A stretch of DNA of 64,000 nt from Candidatus Poribacteria bacterium (GCA_028818705.1 JAPPNJ010000040.1:1-64000); one strand, 5' to 3'; positions 45,654 through 55,612 are shown, counted from the first letter of the stretch. A program made the numbers and translations. Notes: a model not told the origin generated them from the sequence alone.

Positions 45654-46181
45654 TCAATCGCCAACCGCTTCCAATGCCTCAAGCGTGAAAACGGACGCGA
45701 ACGAACAACCAAGCGCACTGATTTTCTCTCTGCCTCCTGTCTGTCGATCAATAACCGCCACAACATGTTCCACCGTGTACCCCACAGCGCGAATCTGTTC
45801 AATAGATGTGCAAACCTGTCCCGCGGTTGTAATCACATCTTCTATCACGACGAGGTTACTCCCCGTCTCAGCACCTCCCTCTATAAGGTTGCAGGTGCCA
45901 TAGGTCTTCGCCTCCTTGCGAACATAAAAACAGGGCATACCCGTCTGAAGCGAGATCGCAGTCGCCAGCGGAATACCGCCTAACTCCAAACCTGCCAGAC
46001 CGTCATAACCTGACGGAAGTAGTTTTACCATCTCCTTAGCAATTGCAGTCAGCAACGCAGGATCGCTTTCAAATCGGTATTTATCCCAGTAGAAGTTACT
46101 GATATTTCCAGAGCGGAGTTTGAATTCGCCCGTGAGATATGAAACGGCACGAATCTGTTTTGCAAGTTCTGTCTTTGTCAT
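45654..46181 (-). CDS. pyrE: Orotate phosphoribosyltransferase
   Basis: 175 aa. Couples orotate to PRPP in de novo pyrimidine synthesis. PRPP-binding motif VVIEDVITTAGQVCTSIEQIRA; GLELGGIPLATAISLQTGMPCFYVRKEAKTYG supplies the flexible-loop lysines. Ends KLEAVGD-like; slightly shorter than E. coli PyrE but similar to thermophile enzymes. The ~160 bp upstream contain only GCGATTTGCGA-type short repeats. Confidence 0.93.
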   Translation of the reverse strand: MTKTELAKQIRAVSYLTGEFKLRSGNISNFYWDKYRFESDPALLTAIAKEMVKLLPSGYDGLAGLELGGIPLATAISLQTGMPCFYVRKEAKTYGTCNLIEGGAETGSNLVVIEDVITTAGQVCTSIEQIRAVGYTVEHVVAVIDRQTGGREKISALGCSFASVFTLEALEAVGD

Positions 46182-46340
46182 TTTTTTTTGCTTTTTCGCT
46201 AATAGTCTATCGGTCGGTCGCTTCGCTCTCTTTTCGCGATTTGCGATTGACGATGAGCGATACGCGATTTGCTAACGGCTATCTGCTAATTATAGCCTAT
46301 AATCAGTCCTCTCTTTAACTGAAAACCGACTTGACAACTC

Positions 46341-47384
46341 CTAAAACACCTCAATATGCGCGGTTTGTCCTGCTAAGACTTCTCCGATAACAGCAGCTTC
46401 TGGGCAATCAGCAGCATGAAGCTCCGCCAATGCGGCATCTGCATTCTCAGCAGGTAACGAGAATAGCAAGCCACCAGACGTTTCCGCCTCCATTAAGATA
46501 TGACGCATCGCCTCACTATCTGTATGGAATGTGATCTTATCCGCAAGGAACGCCATATTCGCAAGATAAGCCTGCGTGTAGGTGTCCTGGGCAACAAGTT
46601 CAGGGGCATCTGCAAAGTAAGGAACAGCATTGCTGTTAATCTTTAGGAGGGCATCATTACCTGCTGCCATCTCCGAGGCGTGCCCCAACAAGCCGTAGCC
46701 TGTAACGTCTGTGCAGGCACTCGCACCGTACTTCAACATCACCTCTGATGCCGAGGCGTTGAGTCGGGTCATCGATTCAACGAGTTGCGGTAAGACAGTA
46801 TCGCTAACCTTATCAAATTTCAGTCCCGTAGTGAGAATACCGATGCCGAGATTTTTGGTTAAAATGAGCACATCTCCCGGACGTGCCCCATAGTTTTTGA
46901 CAAACTTTTTAGGGTGCACAATACCGGTTACAGATAGTCCATACATCAGTTCCGGTGCATCTACAGTGTGTCCACCGACGAGTGCAGCACCCGCTTCGAT
47001 CGCCTTTTCAGTGCCACCCTTGACAATCTCACCGAGGATCGATAAGTCCAAATCAGCCTTGGGCCAACAAGTAATATTCAACGCTGTTTTCGGAACGCCA
47101 CCCATGCTATAAACATCGCTCAATGAGTTCGTCGCGGCAATCGCACCAAATGTATACGGGTCATCTACAATAGGGGTGAAGTAGTCCACGGTGTTGACAA
47201 GGGCAAGTTCATCAGAGATGCGGTAAATCCCGGCATCATCGGAGTTTTCTGTGCCGACAAGGAGGTTCGGATCCGTGGACTTGGGGATATTATCTAAAAT
47301 GTGCGCAAGCTCCCCCGGAGCCAGCTTTGATGCTCATCCAGCACATTTCACGGTCGCAGTGAGTCGAATCTTCTGTTTCGTCAT
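46341..47384 (-). CDS. selD: Selenide, water dikinase, itself a selenoprotein (UGA read as Sec17)
   Basis: 347 aa from ATG 47384 if TGA at 47336-47334 is read through. The start reads RLTATVKCAG-U-ASKLAPGEL, where the catalytic position (Cys17 in E. coli) is UGA, as in known Sec-containing SelD proteins. A plain ORF call begins only at the internal MDYFTPIVDDPYTFGAIAATN and loses ~65 residues. Later motifs are intact: NSLSDVYSMGG, LVGGHTVDAPELMYGLSVTG, TDVTGYGLLGH. Makes selenophosphate for Sec tRNA. No selA/selB/selC seen in the window. Confidence 0.93.
47309..47321 (-). promoter_or_regulatory. Putative SECIS hairpin of selD
   Basis: On the minus strand GCTCC-ggg-GGAGC forms a hairpin, with a flanking G-U pair, starting about 11 nt after the UGA. 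Position matches that of the fdhA hairpin; the loop differs (GGG instead of GGUCU), so SelB recognition is less certain. Confidence 0.55.
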
Positions 47385-47398
47385 AATTCCAACATTTG

Positions 47399-47424
47399 GT
47401 AGGTGCGGTTAGAAACCGCACCCA
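47399..47424. repeat. GTAGG-type palindrome upstream of selD
   Basis: GTAGG followed by TGCGGTT-aga-AACCGCA. It lies between the sugar-isomerase gene and selD, 15 bp before the selD start on the minus strand. Confidence 0.6.
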
Positions 47425-47455
47425 TCCTATCAAGGCGACATCTATTCTGCCATAC

Positions 47456-48352
47456 CTACTTCAAATCTTCCAAGACAGATTTTACGTACGCTACACTCCG
47501 ACCATCTTGAAGGAACTGGTCGCCGTAGCGAACCCCTTCGATCGCACAATAGCCGCTGTAGTTAACCTCCATCAATGCCGAAATCGCAAAACGATAATCG
47601 ATTTCACCATCCGGCAGTGGAGCCTGGACGTAGATAGCCGTTTCCAAGTCGGGTATATGTACCCGATAGAGACTCTTGCAGTGCCAATAGTTGACATGCG
47701 GTGCAAGTGCAGCAATCGCGTCTTCACACGATTCTTCTGGAATATCGTAAGTCCAGTAAATATTGCCCAAGTCCGGGTTTACGCCAACGTTCGGGGCATC
47801 AATCAACTCAAGCAGGTGCAGTGCCGACCAACTATTGTCAGCGATCGAGTTCTGATGGATTTCAATGGAGATTTCTACACCGAGATCCGCTGCAACACCG
47901 GCGACTTCACTTACAGCACTCGCCGTCCGCTCATAGTCGGAGTTAGTCGCCAGACGACTGGAGCCTTGGGAAACAGGTTCACCACGATATGTCCCTTTTC
48001 CGTTTGGATCGCGGGGTGGCGTAGTGACCGTAGAATTGACAACACCCGCACCAACTTTAGAAGCAAAGTGGACGGCGTTTTTCATGCTTTGCTTATTCGC
48101 AGCAGCAACACGAGGATGCGCCGCACCACCACCGCCACGTATCGCGACACACGGCACGCCTGCATCTTCTAATTCCGAGCGAAGATTTGCAACTTCAGGA
48201 TCAGGTAGGTTCATTGCTGGAAGCTCAATCCCCTCAAACCCAACCTCTTTGACTTTATTCAAAAACTGTTTTCGATTTGCGGCATCAGTCGGGAATTCCG
48301 CGCCGTTGTAAGGGTACAATGCACATCGTCTAAAAGCGTACGCAATCTTCAT
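47456..48352 (-). CDS. Sugar phosphate isomerase/epimerase (xylose isomerase-like TIM barrel)
   Basis: 298 aa. An AP-endonuclease-2-type barrel: VKEVGFEGIELPAMNLPDPEVANLRSELEDAGVPCVAIRGGGG, ISIEIHQNSIADN, VNPDLGNIYWTYDIPE and YCAIEGVRYGDQFLQDG give the usual E/D/H metal ligands. Substrate unknown. Start codon overlaps the upstream HD gene's stop (ATGA at 48349-48352), so the two are coupled. Confidence 0.88.
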   Translation of the reverse strand: MKIAYAFRRCALYPYNGAEFPTDAANRKQFLNKVKEVGFEGIELPAMNLPDPEVANLRSELEDAGVPCVAIRGGGGAAHPRVAAANKQSMKNAVHFASKVGAGVVNSTVTTPPRDPNGKGTYRGEPVSQGSSRLATNSDYERTASAVSEVAGVAADLGVEISIEIHQNSIADNSWSALHLLELIDAPNVGVNPDLGNIYWTYDIPEESCEDAIAALAPHVNYWHCKSLYRVHIPDLETAIYVQAPLPDGEIDYRFAISALMEVNYSGYCAIEGVRYGDQFLQDGRSVAYVKSVLEDLK

Positions 48353-49065
48353 GAGGCTACTCCTTCAAATAGGTAGGCTACAGCTTGCTGAAATTGTTGA
48401 AAAAGCTGAGGATTCACAGTATCTACTGCTTGGGACGGCTCCTGAGTATTATCACTGTCAAAAACCTCTTGTTCAGGCGTGGTGTCTTTCACATCAGATT
48501 GGGCATCTACACCACTATCACGTTTAGATAGTGTAACACACTCCGCCTTTTTTTGTAAAGACGCATCCCGTTCAGAGATCGCACCGAGAATGCTGCGGTA
48601 ATACCATGCTTGGTCTTCAACCTCGCCGTGAAACCGCTCCCATATCGCGTCCCCGATAACGTCATACGCCGATATGATAGTTCTTAGATTATGAAGTTTG
48701 TCGGCGCATGTTACCGTACAGATTTCAGGACTCGCACTTCTTAATGCCTCGATCCGTTCTGTCTTACGGGCTCGCCACCTTAACGCTTTATTCTCCGAGC
48801 ATCCATCAACGATGTTCGCAACGTATGTGCCAAAATGTTCTTGAATAAATTCTAACGTCAGATCGGTATCCTCAACCGTGTCGTGTAAGATACCAGCCAC
48901 AATCATGGCTTCTGGGCATCCTGCTTCCATTAAGATGAGTCCGACAGCGTAAGGGTGTGTAATATAAGGCGTACGGGTACCTTTCCGATATTGACCCTGA
49001 TGGGCTTCAGCGGCGACTTCTATCGCTTCCTCGATCCGGTTCTTTCCAGTCCCGTCCTGCGTCAT
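48349..49065 (-). CDS. HD-domain hydrolase of the SpoT/RelA (ppGpp hydrolase) type
   Basis: 238 aa. HD residues in order: EAHQGQYRKGTRTPYITHPYAV, AGILHDTVEDTDLTLEFIQEHFG, ADKLHNLRTII. This is the pyrophosphohydrolase half of RSH enzymes; no synthetase, TGS or ACT domain is present, so it is a small stand-alone hydrolase (Mesh1-like). The C-terminal ~70 residues are polar and unstructured. Acts presumably on (p)ppGpp or NADPH. Confidence 0.88.
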   Translation of the reverse strand: MTQDGTGKNRIEEAIEVAAEAHQGQYRKGTRTPYITHPYAVGLILMEAGCPEAMIVAGILHDTVEDTDLTLEFIQEHFGTYVANIVDGCSENKALRWRARKTERIEALRSASPEICTVTCADKLHNLRTIISAYDVIGDAIWERFHGEVEDQAWYYRSILGAISERDASLQKKAECVTLSKRDSGVDAQSDVKDTTPEQEVFDSDNTQEPSQAVDTVNPQLFQQFQQAVAYLFEGVAS

Positions 49066-49178
49066 GCGTCCTATCCCGACTCCACGTCATACCTATGAAC
49101 AAATATCAACTTTACTATAAACATGATTAAATGATACACTATCTCCAGCATCCCCGTCAACACATTTTTTGGACACAC

Positions 49179-49204
49179 GTAGGAGGGATCTCCGAATCCC
49201 GACT
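49179..49204. repeat. GTAGG-type palindrome, intergenic
   Basis: GTAGG with GGGAT-ctccga-ATCCC and GACT at the end, between the divergent HD hydrolase and M81 peptidase genes. The remaining ~330-bp gap also holds a stretch of 'TAACTGATAACTGACTACTG' repeats near 49345-49375 and no gene. Confidence 0.6.
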
Positions 49205-49392
49205 GCTTTTTAACTGTCAATCGCCATATCGCCACTGTATCGATGCTGTTACGTTTAACTAATGCTCGCTCGCGGTAAGATAATTCATTGCCCGCTAACC
49301 CGCATGGGATTCATCATCCTGAAAATTCTGATTCTGACAATTGACCACTGGTAACTGATAACTGACTACTGAAAACTATTAAGGAACACATC

Positions 49393-50847
49393 ATGACAAC
49401 AATCGCTATCGGCGGTATCATGCACGAATCGAATACATTTTGTGAGACACCCACCGATTACGCCGCTTTCTCTCAAACCATCAGCAGATATCTACTTGAT
49501 GCTTGGGCAGAGACCCATCACGAAATGACAGGGTTTATACAAGGCGCATCGCAATACAACTATACGGTTTACCCGACAATCATGGCTTCCGCAACGCCCG
49601 CAGGTCCCGTGACAGATGATGCCTTCGACCGACTCACTGAAATATTAATCCAACACCTCAAAGCTGCACCGAAACATGAAGGCCTCCTCCTCGCACTCCA
49701 CGGCGCAATGGTCACGGAAAGCTACCCCGATGGGGATGGTGAAGTCCTACGGCGACTCCGCGATGCCTTCGGTCGAGATCTACCTATTGTTGTTACGCTC
49801 GACCAGCACGTCAACGTCTCTGAACAGATGGTCGCTGAATCAACAGCAATCGTCATCTATAAAACAACACCGCATATTGATCAACGGCAACGTGGATTGC
49901 AAGCTGCGCAGTTAATGATGCGGATACTCGAGAACGGTATCACTCCAACGCAAGCACTCGGCAAACCTCCGATGATTCTCAATATCCTGTATCACGTCAC
50001 GAGTGCTGAGCCGATGCGCTCTATTTTGAACACCGCAAAAGCGTTAGAACAAGATCCCAATGTCCTCGCCGCCAGCATTGGCTTGGGGTATCCGTACGCA
50101 GATGTCCACGAGGTAGGTCCCTCTGCTGTCGTCGTCACCGATAACAACCCGCAACTCGCGCAAGAAGAAGCCGACCGATTATCCGATATGCTATGGGGAA
50201 TCCACGATCAACTCACGCTTGATTTACCCGACGCAGCACAAGCCGTGAATCAAGCCATCAGCAGCGAAAAACATCCGGTTATTCTCGTTGAAATGGGGGA
50301 CAACATCGGGGGCGGTTCACCCGGAGATAGCACCTTCATTTTAGCGGAATTGATAAAGCAAGACGCATCGGGATTCGTTGTTGTCGTCTACGATCCCGAA
50401 GGCGTGGAAAGCTGCATTCAAGCAGGCGTCGGCGGAGACGTTTCGCTACAAGTCGGCGGAAAAATGGACAACATGCACGGCGACCCAGTTTCAATCAGTG
50501 GCAAGGTTCGTCTTATCCACGACGGTCAGTATATCGAGACGGAACCCCGACACGGTGGACAGAGATACCACAATCAGGGATTAACGGCTGTCGTTACGTT
50601 GGGAGATTCATCAGTTGTGCTAACAAGCAGACGGCAAACGCCATTTAGTCTGCAGCAGTTGTACAGTCTCGGTATCGATCCGAAGTCGATGCGGATGATT
50701 GTCGTTAAAGCCGCAGTCGCCTACCGCGCCGCCTACGAACCCATTGCTGGTGAGATTATCGAGGTCGATACACCCGGATTGACCGCCGTGAACCCATTGC
50801 ATTTTGAATACCACAACGTCCGACGTCCCCTGTTTCCATTGGATTGA
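49393..50847 (+). CDS. M81 family metallopeptidase (MlrC-like)
   Basis: 484 aa. IAIGGIMHESNTFCETPTDYAAF at the N terminus, LHGAMVTESYPDGDGEVLRRLR, VVTLDQHVNVSEQMV (metal ligands) and a C-terminal MlrC domain with ILVEMGDNIGGGSPGDSTFILAELI. The founding member (MlrC) degrades linearised microcystin; in other bacteria the true peptide substrate is unknown. AAGGAACAC precedes the ATG. Confidence 0.94.
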   Translation: MTTIAIGGIMHESNTFCETPTDYAAFSQTISRYLLDAWAETHHEMTGFIQGASQYNYTVYPTIMASATPAGPVTDDAFDRLTEILIQHLKAAPKHEGLLLALHGAMVTESYPDGDGEVLRRLRDAFGRDLPIVVTLDQHVNVSEQMVAESTAIVIYKTTPHIDQRQRGLQAAQLMMRILENGITPTQALGKPPMILNILYHVTSAEPMRSILNTAKALEQDPNVLAASIGLGYPYADVHEVGPSAVVVTDNNPQLAQEEADRLSDMLWGIHDQLTLDLPDAAQAVNQAISSEKHPVILVEMGDNIGGGSPGDSTFILAELIKQDASGFVVVVYDPEGVESCIQAGVGGDVSLQVGGKMDNMHGDPVSISGKVRLIHDGQYIETEPRHGGQRYHNQGLTAVVTLGDSSVVLTSRRQTPFSLQQLYSLGIDPKSMRMIVVKAAVAYRAAYEPIAGEIIEVDTPGLTAVNPLHFEYHNVRRPLFPLD

Positions 50848-50906
50848 AGATACTTTATCCCATGTTCGATGAGGTCTTGGTACTTCACCTATTTGCCCTT
50901 AAAATA

Positions 50907-50933
50907 GGTAGGCGAGGTTAGGAAACCTCGCCT
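50907..50933. terminator. GGCGAGGTT hairpin after hicA (GTAGG-type repeat)
   Basis: GGCGAGGTT-agga-AACCTCGCC, preceded by GGTA. It ends two bases from the hicA stop and lies between two converging genes. A repeat unit that may double as a weak terminator; there is no T-run. Confidence 0.5.
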
Positions 50934-51140
50934 TCACAGTTCACTTTCTTCAATACCACTGATTTTCATAAAATGCCTTTGCAATCCTCGTTTGAGTGTC
51001 TTATTCCCATGGACAGGCACAGAGAGTCGAACCGGAATTCCTTCTTTAGCGTAAATGTGGTGGCTGCCTCTAATTCGCTTCAGCTGCCAACCTCGTTTTT
51101 CCAATAAGCGACAGAAAACTTTTCCTGTTAACACTTTCAA
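50934..51140 (-). CDS. hicA: HicA-type toxin (mRNA interferase)
   Basis: 68 aa: [56 protein letters not shown], the YcfA/HicA dsRNA-binding-like fold with the catalytic His (GSHHIY). Intact, unlike the frameshifted copy at 20.5 kb. Start overlaps the antitoxin stop by 4 nt. Confidence 0.92.
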   Translation of the reverse strand: MKVLTGKVFCRLLEKRGWQLKRIRGSHHIYAKEGIPVRLSVPVHGNKTLKRGLQRHFMKISGIEESEL

Positions 51141-51340
51141 ACCGCTATCTCCATCACTCTATCTTTTTCAGTGACTTCTATAGAAGCGACATCCACGGAT
51201 AAACAGCCTTCTATTGCCTCATAAATGTTTTCAAGCAGATCTTCAAACGTGTCACCCTGTGTCGCACACCCCTCGATTGCTGGCACTTCCGCCCAATATC
51301 CACCTTCTTCAGCGTCGTGAATGATAACCTTTAATTTCAT
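51137..51340 (-). CDS. hicB: HicB-type antitoxin
   Basis: 67 aa: [45 protein letters not shown], the short HicB form. Precedes hicA. GGAG lies ahead of the ATG. Confidence 0.93.
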   Translation of the reverse strand: MKLKVIIHDAEEGGYWAEVPAIEGCATQGDTFEDLLENIYEAIEGCLSVDVASIEVTEKDRVMEIAV

Positions 51341-51541
51341 GACTTTAGATTACTCCTTATTAATAAGTGCTGTGTCTACGTTTATCTATTAATGTTCAAA
51401 ACTATAGCATTGTTGAGAATATGGGTCAAACCTTTCCAATCCACAAACAGGATCATACTAAAGCCTTATCCAAAATAGGTAGGCGCGATTTCCTAATTAC
51501 ACCGAACAACTCTAAACCAGTCTCTTCCCCTTCTCCAATCT

Positions 51542-51838
51542 GATTTTGACACGGCTATCCGCCTCGATCCGAACAATGCAGCAGCCTATCACAACCGAGG
51601 CGTTGCAAAAGCACAGTTAGGGCACCATGACCAAGCCATCCCCGATTACGACACGGCTATCCACCTAAACCCTGATGATGCCAAGGGCTACTACAATCGA
51701 GGTATTTCCAAAAACGCTTTGGGGCACCCCAACGAAGCGACAGCAGATTTTCAAAGAGCATTGGATATAGCAGAGAAAGAAAAGGATGAAAGCCTCAAAA
51801 CCCAAATTATGAAACAATTGACACAAGTGCAAAAGTGA
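51542..51838 (+). pseudogene. TPR-repeat protein, C-terminal remnant
   Basis: Frame ending at TGA 51836 reads two and a half tetratricopeptide repeats: DFDTAIRLDPNNAAAYHNRG, AIPDYDTAIHLNPDDAKGYYNRG and ADFQRALDIAEKEKDESL. No start codon or RBS; the upstream part is missing. It is the decayed end of a larger TPR gene. The rest of the gap from 51341 to 51968 holds no other gene. Confidence 0.7.
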
Positions 51839-51968
51839 TAATGCTTGTAACCTATAGATGGAACCGTCCTACCGAGAGATTAGGGCACTCTGATAATCTC
51901 ATAAATCCCGGTTCAGATCCGATGCTTGCATCCAATCCTGCAAATCCGCTAATCCTGTCCATCCTGAT

Positions 51969-54900
51969 TCAGACCTCCCCCCACAAAACCCCATCAATCG
52001 CCTCCATAACCCCAAGCGTCTCCGCCACAGCCACCAAAATCGCACGATACCGCCGGACATCTTCATGACGCAACACTTCACCCTTCCGATCCCGTAACCA
52101 CTTCTCACACACTCGATACGAACCAATCTCATATTCCCACACCGCAACAGGCACATCCGTGAAATACTGGGTCGGATTAATCCAAACCCGTCCGTTCACA
52201 TAACGTACCCGTCCAACAACCCCATCCCCGTCACCCTCAAACCGATGCACTGCCGGACCTCCTCTTGTAGGAGCGACCTTCGGTCGCGATACATTTTTCA
52301 AAAGGTGTGAGTCTATTAATTGCTGCCCCAATGCCGCAAGCGTATGGAACTGCTCAATGTCTTGCGGTAAAGGAATACGTGGAAAATCGTATTTTAGGAA
52401 ATCGTAATAACGCTGGCGATAGGTCGGACTGTACAAGATTGCATAGATATAAGCGAAAATCTCCCCCGGTGAAACACCTTCGGGTAGGTTAAATGGCGCG
52501 ATTTGCGGGAGTTCCAACGCCTCCGAGAGCGCGGTGAGAAAAGCAGGTTTGAAATTGACAGAACGCTCTGTCTCAAGTCCCAATTCCGCTGGATTTGGGT
52601 ATAAGTAAAGCGGGAATACATGAGTCGGCCCATCCTTATTCGAAATACAATTCCCATCGGTAATTCCGTCAGTAACTAAGACGTGCTGCCATGTGATAGC
52701 ACTTCTGAGGCTGCGGTGTGTGCAGAGGGAAAGATTTTCTTCCTGCAAGTGAGGCATAATTAATGGTCGCGGCGCACAGTGAAAGCCTCGCGACTGCCCA
52801 GTATAGTAGGTCCAGCGCGTGTCATACGGACGATAGTGAATAGGAATAATATACTGTTCCGTTTCGGGGTGATTACGGAGATCTGTTTGGGCAAGATGCA
52901 CCTTCCAGTCTTGGCTATCTTGCCTCAGTCCGTATTTTTCGCGTGCCTCATCTTCAGAAAGCGAAACAAAATCTGTTACAGTCTCGTGTACTCGTTCAGC
53001 GGTCCAATGAATCGTCAGTTTGTCACGGGCAGTGAGAATTCCAATTGAACTGCTTTGAAAGACATCGTTAACTTTCCATCCTGCTTCGTATGATGCTTTC
53101 TGATCAAGCATTTGTGGCACAAAACGGTAATATGGAGATGTTGGCAGCAGTTCACACCACTCCGTTTTCTGGACATCAGTTTCTGAAAGCACATTGTATT
53201 TCTCTGCACGAGGTCCCCACATATCCGCATAATAGACTTTTGTTAGCGCGGAGTTGTTTGCGTCTTTCACACACAATAGAATAGCGACTCCTTGCTGAAT
53301 ATCAAAGACGTTTTCATCGGTTTCACCATCAGGGACAATTTCTCCGATTCTGCTGCTACCATGCAAATTGAAGCAATAAATGGTGTTGAAACTTTCCATT
53401 AAGGATTGTCTCATTCTGCGAAAAGTTACACCATCAAGGAAATTATTGTTAATAATATATCCGATAACACCTTCTCCATTTCTATCAATCCGCCACTGTG
53501 CCCACCGGATAAATTTCACATAATCCGATTGAAGGAATTTCTTCTGATCTCTGATTCCCAATAATTCACCATCAGTTGGGGTATAATCTTCAATAAGGAT
53601 TCCAATAAAGGTTAAATTCCCTTCGTTATCTTGACTTGGATTTGCTGAATCTTGAGGATAGGGAGGATTACCGAGAATAACAAGCAGCGGTTCGTCCCGC
53701 TTCACTGACAACGCCGCATTTGCCTCTTCAGAGATAAACTCCGCAAAGGGTAACGTCGGCTGCATCTCTGCGGGTTGTTCCAAGGTATTCGTGAGATATA
53801 CACGGAGCCGTTCACCTGCACGCCACCCTTGTGCCTGCAAAAACAGACTCAACTTCAGGTGTGCAATCGTATACGGCGCGACGAGGAGTTCAAATCCAAA
53901 TAGCCTCTTGACCAGTTCGGCGTTGACATACTGCTGCCACTCCGCCGTGCCGTAGGTTTGCGTCACCGACGCTTGGATGTGTTCCAACACCATCAACAGA
54001 AAACCACCAGTTCCCGTCGCCGGATCGAGGATGAGTGTGTTGTCATCGGCGAGACCGTCAGGTCTGTCCAACTCTGTTTTCAACAGACTATCCACAGACC
54101 TAACGATATAGGAGATAACCTGTGGCGGTGTGTAGTAAACTCCCCGATCGACGCGCCGCTGTGGATCGTATTCAGCAAGGAACGTTTCATAGAAATGGAT
54201 AACAGGATCTTCAAGGTGGTTCCCCGCAGCAAACGCCGTGCGGAGCATTTCCGTCGGGACGTTTCGGAGGAGTGTCGCGATGTCGTCCAGAATATAGGTG
54301 ATGTTCGTCTCCAGTGCCGGGGAAGCAATATGATAAAAAAGCCGAACAAGAAACGGGTTTGACCTCGGAAGTGCCTCGACAGCGGTGTGGCGTGAAAAGT
54401 TCGTTGCATTTGGCAGTGTGCAACGGGCAGCGAACAACCCATAAGCGAGTGTCTGGGCGTACATATCCGCAAAATCGTCAGGTGTCAATGTGGACAGGAG
54501 CAACTCCTTGAACGCCGAGAACATCCTATAAATATCGCTACCTTCATCGGCGAGCGTCGTAGCGACCTGCGTCTGAAGCTCACGCGTCCGTCTAGCGAGG
54601 TATCTCGCGAGTGCCTCTGGCGTGGCAATCTGGACAGGTCCGGCATTCAGAAACCGCTCCAATAACATCTCTAAATCTTCAGTTTCCTTACCAACGCGTG
54701 CCTCCGCACGCAGCTGTCCCTCTGTCCACAACTGGAAATCGACAAAATTCGTAAGGATAAAGTTATCAAGGTTTTCAATAAAACGTGCGTTCTGTTCTCT
54801 GGCATGTCCTGTCAGATTGTTCAGGTCTCTGCCATATCTTTCTGCCTCAATATAACCGATGGGCAGCAAGCCATCCATCGCGACGAAATCCGGTCTACCA

Positions 54901-55085
54901 ATCTGATCTAATCCCCTCGGCTCTTGTGTGAATGTGATGGTGTCTCTGCCGAAATGGTCAGCAGATAGTTCTTCAAGGAAGGTTTGGAGGTGCGGAAATA
55001 GGGAGAGTTCTGGTGTTGCCGTGTCAGACGTTTGTGTGTGATGTATCCTCTGTAGATAACGGTGGCAACGTGTTTGAAAGTTCAT
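51969..55085 (-). CDS. Type IIG-like restriction-modification protein (N6-adenine methyltransferase with nuclease and specificity parts)
   Basis: 1038 aa. Order: N-terminal nuclease-like domain with RPDFVAMDGLLPIGYIEAER (~70-95), a helical region, methyltransferase motif I DPATGTGGFLLMVL (~355), motif IV NPPYPQDSA (~490), then a TaqI/type ISP-like specificity part (YDTRWTYYTGQSRGFHCAPRPL). In the PD-(D/E)xK core the expected E-x-K is E-A-E, so cleavage may be impaired. Residues ~932-940 come from an in-frame GTAGG palindrome. No separate S or R gene is near. It may methylate without cutting. Confidence 0.85.
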   Translation of the reverse strand: MNFQTRCHRYLQRIHHTQTSDTATPELSLFPHLQTFLEELSADHFGRDTITFTQEPRGLDQIGRPDFVAMDGLLPIGYIEAERYGRDLNNLTGHAREQNARFIENLDNFILTNFVDFQLWTEGQLRAEARVGKETEDLEMLLERFLNAGPVQIATPEALARYLARRTRELQTQVATTLADEGSDIYRMFSAFKELLLSTLTPDDFADMYAQTLAYGLFAARCTLPNATNFSRHTAVEALPRSNPFLVRLFYHIASPALETNITYILDDIATLLRNVPTEMLRTAFAAGNHLEDPVIHFYETFLAEYDPQRRVDRGVYYTPPQVISYIVRSVDSLLKTELDRPDGLADDNTLILDPATGTGGFLLMVLEHIQASVTQTYGTAEWQQYVNAELVKRLFGFELLVAPYTIAHLKLSLFLQAQGWRAGERLRVYLTNTLEQPAEMQPTLPFAEFISEEANAALSVKRDEPLLVILGNPPYPQDSANPSQDNEGNLTFIGILIEDYTPTDGELLGIRDQKKFLQSDYVKFIRWAQWRIDRNGEGVIGYIINNNFLDGVTFRRMRQSLMESFNTIYCFNLHGSSRIGEIVPDGETDENVFDIQQGVAILLCVKDANNSALTKVYYADMWGPRAEKYNVLSETDVQKTEWCELLPTSPYYRFVPQMLDQKASYEAGWKVNDVFQSSSIGILTARDKLTIHWTAERVHETVTDFVSLSEDEAREKYGLRQDSQDWKVHLAQTDLRNHPETEQYIIPIHYRPYDTRWTYYTGQSRGFHCAPRPLIMPHLQEENLSLCTHRSLRSAITWQHVLVTDGITDGNCISNKDGPTHVFPLYLYPNPAELGLETERSVNFKPAFLTALSEALELPQIAPFNLPEGVSPGEIFAYIYAILYSPTYRQRYYDFLKYDFPRIPLPQDIEQFHTLAALGQQLIDSHLLKNVSRPKVAPTRGGPAVHRFEGDGDGVVGRVRYVNGRVWINPTQYFTDVPVAVWEYEIGSYRVCEKWLRDRKGEVLRHEDVRRYRAILVAVAETLGVMEAIDGVLWGEV
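52267..52290 (-). repeat. GTAGG-type palindrome inside the restriction-modification gene
   Basis: GTAGG with AGCGACC-ttc-GGTCGC, in frame, encoding part of VSRPKVAPTRGG near the C terminus of the protein. Stem differs from other copies but the GTAGG border is the same. Confidence 0.6.
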
Positions 55086-55135
55086 TATGTTATACCATTT
55101 CTGAAGGATATTTTCTCATTAACGAAAACCGGCTC

Positions 55136-55161
55136 GTAGGGGCGAGGTACCCTCGCCCGTC
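55136..55161. repeat. GTAGG-type palindrome upstream of the restriction-modification gene
   Basis: GTAGG, GGCGAGGT-AC-CCTCGCC, CGTC. It is followed by ~430 bp of very AT-rich, gene-free DNA up to 55629. Confidence 0.65.
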
Positions 55162-55490
55162 TCATTCGTCCGAAGCCTCATAGCATTTCAAAATCTCTAA
55201 AATGCGAATTTATTTTTCAGATTTGGTATTATTTGGCGATCAGCCTTTAATCCAATATAGCGAATTATCACGCAAGAAAATTCGATAATCCTATAAATCC
55301 TGGTTCAGACAACATTTCTGCATTATACGCTCGCCGCATCTTAAGTGCAATACTTTTTACAAACCTTAAAAAAATCAAAATAAATTTGACTTCTCAAATT
55401 ATATAAGTTATCATATAATAGTAATTTATTAAAAAGTGTTTATATCGAGATAAGAAACACAAAAACGCGTCGCTTCTCAAAAAAAAGAAA

Positions 55491-55612
55491 ATGTTACACT
55501 TTTCGCCAAATTATTTTTTTCCAACGGAAATTAAAAAAGTCTATGGACCCTTATATTTACTGGGTTCTCTCCCAATAACACCTGCCCACAAAATGTTACA
55601 CCAGTGTAACAT
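55491..55612 (+). promoter_or_regulatory. Operator-like palindrome and half site before the 252-aa gene
   Basis: A perfect palindrome ATGTTACACCAGTGTAACAT (9-bp arms, 2-bp centre) lies at 55593-55612, 17 bp before the ATG and overlapping the region just before AAGGAG. A half site ATGTTACAC is at 55491-55499. Such spacing suits a dimeric repressor blocking transcription or ribosome access. Confidence 0.65.

Noticed and set aside
45611..45802. Small ORF on the minus strand after pyrE.
   Set aside because: It overlaps the real pyrE coding sequence in another frame and has no recognisable features.
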